Shown in pieces: positions 1 through 4,304 of a DNA stretch of 5,373 nt; position 1 is the stretch's first letter, and each line of letters begins with the position of its first letter. The position numbers and the translations under genes were made by a program. This stretch comes from Actinomycetes bacterium (GTDB taxonomy: Bacteria; Actinomycetota; Actinomycetes; Propionibacteriales; Nocardioidaceae). The notes under the pieces were generated by a model. That model ran no database searches. It saw only the letters and a list, made by a program, of their open reading frames with translations, and was not told the DNA's origin. The stretch spans positions 1 to 5,373 of the forward strand of contig JAEZKN010000079.1 of NCBI GenBank assembly GCA_023415395.1, given 5' to 3'.

Positions 1-88
1 GGTTGCGCCAGCCCGTCGTGCCGGTGGTTGAGGAGGTTGCGCAGCCCGTCGTGCCGGTGGTTAAGGAGGTTGCGCAGCCCGTCGTGCC
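1..88. repeat. 33-bp tandem repeat of a degenerate module A
   Basis: Two complete 33-bp units (23-55 and 56-88) follow a 22-base partial unit at 1-22. Each full unit starts GGTGGTTGAGGAGGTTGCGC and ends AGCCCGTCGTGCC. Unit 2 differs by one base (TTAAGG for TTGAGG), and the first partial unit has GCGCCAG for GCGCAG. The unit is a full-length module A up to its central GCGCAG, after which CCCGTCGTGCC replaces the right arm. The third repeat start at 89 continues into a complete A module, so the array looks like slippage or duplication at the edge of the palindrome cluster. The 33-bp period keeps a reading frame open (11-residue repeats with core VVEEVAQ). I regard this as incidental, although sequence left of the window could change that view. 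Confidence 0.85.
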
Positions 89-186
89 GGTGGTTGAGGA
101 GGTTGCGCAGCAACCGTCTCGAAACCCCGGGCCCGACTTCGCGGGGTGGTTTCGAGACAGGCGCCAGGGCGCCTTCCTCAACCACC
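89..186. repeat. Composite palindrome 1 (module A + inverted module B)
   Basis: Module A (89-126), an 18-base spacer (127-144) and module B (145-186). The outer arms 89-100 and 175-186 are perfect 12-bp reverse complements. The inner arms 116-126 and 148-158 are perfect 11-bp reverse complements. Between them lie two self-complementary inserts: 101-115 (GGTTGC, GCA, GCAACC) and 159-174 (AGGCGCC, AG, GGCGCCT). The whole element can therefore fold as a four-arm cross, on DNA or RNA. Its spacer has one extra G and one base change compared with the other two copies. Confidence 0.85.
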
Positions 187-218
187 GCCCGACTGCACTG
201 CGCCTGGGCGCCGGTGTC

Positions 219-315
219 GGTGGTTGAGGAGGTTGCGCAGCAACCGTCTCGAAACCCCGGGCCGGACTTCGCGGGTGGTTTCGAGACAGGCGCCAGGGCG
301 CCTTCCTCAACCACC
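219..315. repeat. Composite palindrome 2 (module A + inverted module B)
   Basis: Module A (219-256), a 17-base spacer (257-273) and module B (274-315). The outer 12-bp arms are 219-230 and 304-315. The inner 11-bp arms are 246-256 and 277-287. The side hairpins are 231-245 (6-bp stem, GCA loop) and 288-303 (7-bp stem, AG loop). All stems pair perfectly and abut one another, so this is the cleanest example of the four-way-junction fold. The arrangement is followed by a solo B at 330-371, and the A-B-B order is repeated at 378-533. Confidence 0.87.
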
Positions 316-329
316 GTGCCGGACCTGGG

Positions 330-371
330 GGTGGTTTCGAGACAGGCGCTAGGGCGCCTTCCTCAACCACC
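330..371. repeat. Solo module B, CTAGG variant
   Basis: A 42-bp module B without a partner A. It differs from the B modules in the composites at one position in the apical hairpin (GGCGCTAGGG instead of GGCGCCAGGG), which shortens the perfect apical stem from 7 to 6 bp. Alone it can fold into a stem of GGTGGTT with AACCACC, a short GAG/CTC stem after a bulge, and the apical GC-rich hairpin. The other solo copy at 492-533 carries the same variant. Confidence 0.85.
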
Positions 372-377
372 GGTGCC

Positions 378-474
378 GGTGGTTGAGGAGGTTGCGCAGC
401 AACCGTCTCGAAGCCCCGGGCCGGACTTCGCGGGTGGTTTCGAGACAGGCGCCAGGGCGCCTTCCTCAACCACC
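378..474. repeat. Composite palindrome 3 (module A + inverted module B)
   Basis: Module A (378-415), a 17-base spacer (416-432) identical to that of composite 2, and module B (433-474). The outer arms are 378-389 and 463-474. The inner arms are 405-415 and 436-446. The A module carries one change, GAAGCC for GAAACC, in its inner arm. On the plus strand as RNA this would leave a G-U wobble, but on the minus strand a C-A mismatch. Starts are 159 bp after those of composite 2, consistent with a block duplication. Confidence 0.85.
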
Positions 475-491
475 GGTCCGACCTCCTGGCG

Positions 492-533
492 GGTGGTTTC
501 GAGACAGGCGCTAGGGCGCCTTCCTCAACCACC
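492..533. repeat. Solo module B, CTAGG variant
   Basis: A second 42-bp solo module B, identical in sequence to the copy at 330-371, including the CTAGG variant in the apical hairpin. It closes the second A-B-B block (378-533). The 17-base linker before it (475-491) only loosely resembles the 14-base linker before the first solo copy. Confidence 0.85.
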
Positions 534-546
534 GTGACGCCGGCGG

Positions 547-568
547 CAGGGCGCCTTCCTCAACCACC
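547..568. repeat. Truncated module B (right end only)
   Basis: CAGGGCGCC followed by TTCCTCAACCACC matches the last 22 bases of module B. The left arm with GGTTTCGAGAC is missing. It is the copy nearest the ATPase stop codon, 31 bases away. In the ATPase transcript it would be the first repeat after the stop, read as GGTGGTTGAGGAAGGCGCCC. The remaining bases to 599 hold only a weak CGCG-CTG-CGCG hairpin (573-583) with no T tract, so I do not call a terminator. Confidence 0.75.
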
Positions 569-599
569 GCATCGCGCTGCGCGCCCTCCGACCGGCTGA

Positions 600-1394
600 C
601 TAGGCCACGGCGGCCGGCGCCTGGATCGCTCCGCGGACCTCGTCGCAGAGGGCGGCGTACGCCGGGAGCGCCCGGATCTCGTCCGCCGGGACCCGCGTGC
701 CGTGGTCGCTGAAGACCGCGGGGTGGTCGAGCACGATGCGGCCGGGACGCGGGCTCATCACCAGGACGCGGGAGCCGAGGTACACGGCCTCGTCGACGCT
801 GTGGGTGATGAACAAGATGGTCCGGCCGGTGGCTCGCCAGATCTCGAGCAGCTCGGCCTGGAGGCGCTCACGGGTCAGGGCGTCGAGCGCGCCGAACGGC
901 TCGTCCATGAGGACGATGTCCGGTTCGTTGGCCAGCACCCGGGCGATCTGGCAGCGCTGCTGCATGCCACCGGAGAGCTCGTAGGGGCGGTGGTCGCCGA
1001 AGTCGGACAGCCCGACCAGCTCCAGGTAGCGCTCGGCGGTCGCGCGGCGGTCGCGCGCGGAGACGCCGCGCAGCCTCGGCCCGAGCTCGACGTTCTTGCG
1101 CACCGAGAGCCAGGGGTAGAGGGTCGGCTGCTGGAACACGACGCCGCGCTCCTCGCCGGGCCCGCGCACGACCTCCCCGCCGACGGCGACCGAGCCCTCG
1201 GAGGGCGTCATGAATCCGGCGAGGAGCCGGAGCAGCGTGGTCTTGCCGCAGCCCGAGGGCCCGGCGAGCGTGACGAGCTCGCCGGGCTCGATCGCGAGGT
1301 CGACCCGGTCCAGCGCCGGGACGGCGGCACCACTGACGGAGAAGTGGTGCCGCACGCCCCGGAACTCGACGCGCCGGTCGTGTCGGTCAGTCAC
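600..1394 (-). CDS. tauB: ABC transporter ATP-binding protein, TauB/SsuB type (sulfonate import)
   Basis: A 264-residue cytoplasmic ATPase that would power import through the permease encoded at 2487-3377. All nucleotide-binding motifs are intact: Walker A GPSGCGKTT (45-53), Q-loop glutamine in VVFQQP (86-90), signature LSGGMQQR (140-147), Walker B IVLMDE (160-165), D-loop ALD (169-171) and switch histidine in THSVDEA (197-203). The wording of these motifs (FMTPSEG, LMDEPFGALD, THSVDEA) and the length fit the nitrate/sulfonate/taurine ATPase group. The start is GTG at 1394, overlapping the end of the binding-protein gene by 8 nt (GTGACTGA). No strong ribosome binding site is seen, so translation probably depends on coupling. 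It is the last gene of the operon; the stop TAG lies at the border of the repeat cluster. Assignment to sulfonates rests mostly on the neighbouring binding protein. Confidence 0.93.
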   Translation of the reverse strand: MTDRHDRRVEFRGVRHHFSVSGAAVPALDRVDLAIEPGELVTLAGPSGCGKTTLLRLLAGFMTPSEGSVAVGGEVVRGPGEERGVVFQQPTLYPWLSVRKNVELGPRLRGVSARDRRATAERYLELVGLSDFGDHRPYELSGGMQQRCQIARVLANEPDIVLMDEPFGALDALTRERLQAELLEIWRATGRTILFITHSVDEAVYLGSRVLVMSPRPGRIVLDHPAVFSDHGTRVPADEIRALPAYAALCDEVRGAIQAPAAVA

Positions 1395-2460
1395 CCGACA
1401 CGCTCTCGGCCGGACCGGCGTCGACGTGCTGGGCGTAGTCCGCCTCGGTGCCGACGGCGGCGATGCCGCCCTGGTCGAGCAGGAATCCCGCCGTGTTGAA
1501 CAGGTCCGTGGCGAACTGGCCGCCGAGGTAGTCGGCGCCGGCCTGCTCCTCGGCTGTCAGGTAGGTCAGGCCCGCGAACTGCTTCTCCGCGTCCGCCGGG
1601 TCGATGCCGAGCACCACGGCCACCGACTCCGCGGCGGCGGCCGGGTCGTCCTGGATCAGCTTCACGGCCCAGTCCTGGGCCTTGGCCCACTGGGTGAGGA
1701 ACTCGGGGTTCTCGTCGATGAACGCGCGGCTGGCCGTGCCGACGTCGAAGGTCGGACGACCGGCCTCGGCGGTGTCGGCGCTGGAGAGGATGCGCTCGCC
1801 GCCGTCCTCGAGCAGCTGGCTCTGGGTCGGGTCCCAGACCCAGGCGGCGTCGATCTGGTCGCCCTGCCAGGCACCGGGCATCTTCTCGGGGTCGAGGTTG
1901 ATGACCTCCACGTCCTTGCCCGGCTCGAGGCCGGCCTCGGTGAGCGCCTGGAGGAGGGAGTAGTGAGCGGTGCTGCTGAACGGCACCGCGACCTTCTTGC
2001 CCTTCAGGCCCGAGATGTCGGTGATCGCAGGGTCCTTGACGATGAGCGACTCGGCGTCACCGATCACGTCGTGGATCCAGACCACGGCGATGTCGACGTC
2101 GTTCACCACCGGCTTGGAGGAGGCGATCGTGGCGGGGGAGGAGCCCATCAGGCCGAGGTCGACGTCGCCGGAGCCGTAGTACTGGACCACGTCGCCCCCG
2201 GAGGCGGCCTGGACCCACGTGATCTTCGCGTTCGGCATGCAGGCCTCGAGGAGGCCGAGGTCCTTGACGACGACGTCGCCGTTGGGGATGGCCTGCCAGG
2301 CGATCCGGGCGGTCGTGGTGACCGACTCGTCCGGCTCCCACGGGCAGTCGGTGTCGGCGGGCGCGGCGGCGGTGCTGCTCCGGCCGGACTCGACGCAGCC
2401 GGACAGGGAGAGAGTGATTGCGGCGGCCGCGAGGGCGGCGGCGGCGACACGGGTCTTCAC
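1387..2460 (-). CDS. tauA: TauA-like substrate-binding lipoprotein of a sulfonate ABC importer
   Basis: A 357-residue extracytoplasmic binding protein that should capture the substrate and hand it to the permease. The N-terminus is a lipoprotein signal: VKTR, an Ala/Leu-rich core, then lipobox LSGC with the lipidated Cys at 22. Blocks recalled from E. coli TauA recur in order: GSSP (106-109), VPFSSTAHYSLL (159-170), EVINLDP (185-191), AWQGDQIDAAWVW (197-209), and near the C-terminus LTYLTAEEQ and TAGFLL. This supports taurine or a similar alkylsulfonate as ligand, though ligand residues cannot be proved here. Two extra cysteines (39 and 74) in the mature part could form a disulfide. I chose GTG at 2460 because GAAGGA (2470-2475) lies 9 nt upstream and the signal peptide then has a normal short basic start. 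The alternative ATG at 2490 overlaps the permease stop as ATGA and adds ten residues. Confidence 0.9.
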   Translation of the reverse strand: MKTRVAAAALAAAAITLSLSGCVESGRSSTAAAPADTDCPWEPDESVTTTARIAWQAIPNGDVVVKDLGLLEACMPNAKITWVQAASGGDVVQYYGSGDVDLGLMGSSPATIASSKPVVNDVDIAVVWIHDVIGDAESLIVKDPAITDISGLKGKKVAVPFSSTAHYSLLQALTEAGLEPGKDVEVINLDPEKMPGAWQGDQIDAAWVWDPTQSQLLEDGGERILSSADTAEAGRPTFDVGTASRAFIDENPEFLTQWAKAQDWAVKLIQDDPAAAAESVAVVLGIDPADAEKQFAGLTYLTAEEQAGADYLGGQFATDLFNTAGFLLDQGGIAAVGTEADYAQHVDAGPAESVSGD

Positions 2461-2469
2461 GGAGGGTGT

Positions 2470-2475
2470 TCCTTC
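2470..2475 (-). promoter_or_regulatory. Ribosome binding site deciding the tauA start
   Basis: On the minus strand this reads GAAGGA, with a 9-nt spacer to the GTG at 2460. The competing ATG at 2490 has only GGGGCAAGG before it but has the attraction of an ATGA overlap with the permease stop. The site favours the GTG start without excluding the other. Confidence 0.55.
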
Positions 2476-2486
2476 TTTCGTGGTGG

Positions 2487-3377
2487 TCATGCCTTGCCCC
2501 GCCAGGGGACGAGGACCTTTTCCAGGGACTTCAACCCGAGATCGAGGGCGATCGCCGCGAGGCCGATCACGAGGATGCAGGCGAGGACGAGCGCGGTCTG
2601 CAGCTGCTCGCCTGCGAGGTAGGCCAGACCGCCGATGCCGGGGATGCCGTTGGCGATCTCGGCGGCGACGACGGTGGTCCAGGCGAAGCCGGTGGCCACC
2701 CGGATGCCGGTGAGGATCTCCGGCGCGGTGGCCGGGAGGACGACGGTGGTGAGGACCTGCCGGCGCGACGCCCCCAGCGAGCGCGCGGCGTTCACCTGGT
2801 CCTCGCGCACGCCCTTGACCCCGCTGATCGTGGCCATCGCGATCGGAGGGAACGCCGCGAGGAAGAGCAGCCAGACCTTGGAGGTGTCGCCGATGCCGAA
2901 CCACACGATGAGCAGGCCGATGTAGGCCAGCGGCGGCAGCGAGCGCAGGAAGCTGAGGTAGGGCTCCAGCACGGTGCCCAGCCACGTGTTCCCCATCAGC
3001 AGGCCGAGGGGTACGCCGACGGCGATCGCCGCCCCGACGCCGATCGCGATGCGCTGGAGGCTGGCGAGGAGGTGCTCCCACAGGTAGTAGCCCTGCTCGC
3101 CGCGCACGATCCGGTCCGACCCGGCGCTGATGGGGTGGTCGGTGTTGGCCCGGACGAAGGCGTCCCAGACGTCGCCCGGCGGCGGCAGGTAGAGCGGCCG
3201 GATCCAGCCCATCACCGCCGTCACGAACCACCACACGGTGAGCAGCAGCAGGAGCGTCGATGAGTGGAGCGCCACCATGGCCCACCGGCGACGTCGCTGG
3301 GCGCGGCGGCGGTCCCGGGGGGCCGTGGCGGGGGTGACCGCCGCCTCGGAGGCGGGCTCGGTCAGGGTCTGGGTCAT
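2487..3377 (-). CDS. tauC: ABC transporter permease, TauC/SsuC type (sulfonate import)
   Basis: A 296-residue inner-membrane permease, the first gene of the importer operon. A basic cytoplasmic N-terminus (RDRRRAQRRRR, 21-31) precedes the first membrane segment (about 33-56). The segment PLYLPPPGDVWDAF (61-74) is typical of the nitrate/sulfonate permease group. Further membrane segments follow at about 110-129, 150-163, 168-184, 228-242 and 262-282. The EAA loop that docks the ATPase is clear: NAARSLGASRRQVLTTVVLP (196-215), with the conserved Gly at 202. Length is close to the 275 residues of E. coli TauC, with extra residues mainly in the N-terminal tail and around 78-100. ATG at 3377 is the natural start, but no Shine-Dalgarno sequence precedes it, which raises the possibility of a leaderless message. 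The stop overlaps a possible ATG for the binding protein. Confidence 0.92.
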   Translation of the reverse strand: MTQTLTEPASEAAVTPATAPRDRRRAQRRRRWAMVALHSSTLLLLLTVWWFVTAVMGWIRPLYLPPPGDVWDAFVRANTDHPISAGSDRIVRGEQGYYLWEHLLASLQRIAIGVGAAIAVGVPLGLLMGNTWLGTVLEPYLSFLRSLPPLAYIGLLIVWFGIGDTSKVWLLFLAAFPPIAMATISGVKGVREDQVNAARSLGASRRQVLTTVVLPATAPEILTGIRVATGFAWTTVVAAEIANGIPGIGGLAYLAGEQLQTALVLACILVIGLAAIALDLGLKSLEKVLVPWRGKA

Positions 3378-3379
3378 GG

Positions 3380-3413
3380 TTAGTTATTTAACCAGACTGA
3401 CTTACTTAACTTA
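3380..3413. promoter_or_regulatory. AT-rich inverted repeat, likely operator/promoter of the importer operon
   Basis: The arms TTAGTTATTTAA (3380-3391) and TTACTTAACTTA (3402-3413) are reverse complements at 9 of 12 positions, around a 10-base spacer. The spacer itself contains the small palindrome CAGACTG (3393-3399) centred almost at the same point. The block is very AT-rich in a surrounding of roughly 70% GC and ends two bases before the permease ATG. A weak -10-like TTAAAT on the minus strand (3386-3391) would place transcription start near the ATG. No good -35 is seen. The layout suits a dimeric repressor or activator site. Which regulator binds is unknown. Confidence 0.55.
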
Positions 3414-3437
3414 TGCGGTGGTCCGTCAGGAGAGCCG

Positions 3438-4304
3438 TCAGGCGGCTCGGCGGCGCTCCCAACGAGCCACGCCGACCATCACCAGCAGCGCGAGCGCGCC
3501 GCCGCACACCGCGTCGATGACGTAGTGCTCGGCGAAGTAGGTGAGCGCCAGCGACATCGTGAGTGGGTAGAGGAGCAGCAGCCACCGCAGCGGCGAGCGG
3601 AGCCGGGTGATGAACCAGAAGGCCACCAGGAAGGCGACGCCCGCGTGCAGCGACGGCATCGCGGCGACCTTGTTGGGCATCCCGAACATGATCATCGTCT
3701 GGCGGTGCAGGTCGATCTCGGACCACCCGCGGCTGGTGATGCGTGCGACCGGCTCGAGGTACCCGTCCCGCGCGGCCATCCACGGCGGCGCCATCGGGTA
3801 GGCGACGTAGATCGCGAGCCCGCAGTAGAGGAGGGTGAGGTAGCGGCGCAGCCAGCGCACCCACTCCACCCGGTCGCGCATCCACAGCACGCCGCCCACG
3901 GTCAGGGCCACCAGGAAGTGCGAGGCGTAGACGGTCGTGAAGACCACGTCGTACCACCGCGGAGGCAGCGTCTTGCTGCACGGGTCGCCGCACCACTCCC
4001 GTTGGAGCGTCACGGTCGGCACGCTGCCGAAGAGCCACTCGTCGACGCGGATGGGCATCGTGACGTGCGGGGGGATGCCGATGTCGTCGGCCAGGCCGCG
4101 GACCAACCAGTAGCCGACCAGGAGCAGGAGCGGTCGCCACCAGTCCCGCCAGAACGCCCACGGGTCCCCCCGCCCGTTCCAGGCCAGCGTGCCGAGCCAG
4201 ATCCAGACGAGCACGCCGGCGGGGTCCTTGGGGATGCCGATGACCCAGCTCCACGCCAGCAGGGCCACGACGTACGCCGCCATGGCCGGGGTCCGCCCGG
4301 TCAC
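3438..4304 (-). CDS. PAP2-superfamily membrane phosphatase/phosphotransferase, Aur1/Ipt1-like
   Basis: A 288-residue integral membrane protein with about six hydrophobic segments (near 9-24, 30-42, 58-71, 120-141, 155-170 and 223-280). The recognisable motifs are YPMAPPW (169-175), MPSLHAG (216-222) and AEHYVIDAVCGG (258-269). They supply His220, His260 and Asp264, the expected catalytic set of the PAP2 fold. The first classical PAP2 motif (KxxxxxxRP) is absent and PSGH is replaced by PSLH, as in the inositolphosphotransferase-like branch. It probably cleaves or transfers a phosphate group on a lipid at the outer membrane face; the substrate is unknown. I chose GTG at 4304: it overlaps the upstream stop as GTGA and has GGAG (4314-4317) 9 nt before it. 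An ATG at 4283 is the alternative. Coupling with the GT-C-like protein suggests a shared envelope role. Confidence 0.87.
   Translation of the reverse strand: MTGRTPAMAAYVVALLAWSWVIGIPKDPAGVLVWIWLGTLAWNGRGDPWAFWRDWWRPLLLLVGYWLVRGLADDIGIPPHVTMPIRVDEWLFGSVPTVTLQREWCGDPCSKTLPPRWYDVVFTTVYASHFLVALTVGGVLWMRDRVEWVRWLRRYLTLLYCGLAIYVAYPMAPPWMAARDGYLEPVARITSRGWSEIDLHRQTMIMFGMPNKVAAMPSLHAGVAFLVAFWFITRLRSPLRWLLLLYPLTMSLALTYFAEHYVIDAVCGGALALLVMVGVARWERRRAA

Larger units (their letters stand above)
1..568. repeat. Mosaic of palindromic intergenic repeats (BIME-like cluster)
   Basis: This non-coding block is built almost wholly from two related modules. Module A (38 bp) reads GGTGGTTGAGGA, then GGTTGCGCAGCAACC, then GTCTCGAAACC. 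Module B (42 bp) reads GGTGGTTTCGAGAC, then AGGCGCCAGGGCGCCT, then TCCTCAACCACC. The reverse complement of B has the same ends as A but a different central palindrome. Full A copies start at 89, 219 and 378. Full B copies start at 145, 274, 330, 433 and 492, and a truncated B ends at 568. The block resembles bacterial interspersed mosaic elements (REP palindromes in paired orientation). It lies 3' of the transporter ATPase gene and could act as a transcript end or stabiliser, which is inference. No mobilising gene is in the window, and the left end may extend past the edge. Confidence 0.9.

Noticed and set aside
28..537. Plus-strand open frame of 169 residues (and shorter ones at 3-227 and 146-352) through the repeat cluster
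   Set aside because: The translations are just the palindromic modules read in different frames (recurrent RLRSNRLETP and FETGARAPSSTT). The same modules are read in several frames and no start with a ribosome binding site or known domain is present.
1..568. CRISPR array
   Set aside because: The repeats are palindromic modules of alternating orientation with similar short linkers. There are no unique spacers of constant length and no cas genes.
569..599. Intrinsic terminator after the ATPase gene
   Set aside because: Only a 4-bp CGCG stem (573-583) is present and no T tract follows. The strong hairpins begin further downstream in the repeat cluster and also lack T tracts.
702..1499. Plus-strand open frame of 265 residues opposite the ATPase gene
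   Set aside because: It is antisense to a gene with every ABC ATPase motif intact. The composition is that of a high-GC shadow.
1210..2622. Plus-strand open frame of 470 residues opposite the binding-protein gene
   Set aside because: It is antisense to an unambiguous TauA-like gene. It is rich in Gly, Arg, Val and Asp as expected for the complement of high-GC codons, and shows no domain.
2461..3285. Upstream extension of the binding-protein frame into the permease gene, giving 632 residues
   Set aside because: The added 275 residues are Arg/Pro/Gly-rich shadow of the permease coding sequence. The lipoprotein signal begins at 2460 or 2490.
3423..3442. Perfect 8-bp direct repeat CCGTCAGG spaced by AGAG across the PAP2 stop codon
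   Set aside because: It is short, partly coding and compatible with chance in this GC-rich sequence. There is no other sign of an insertion or target-site duplication.
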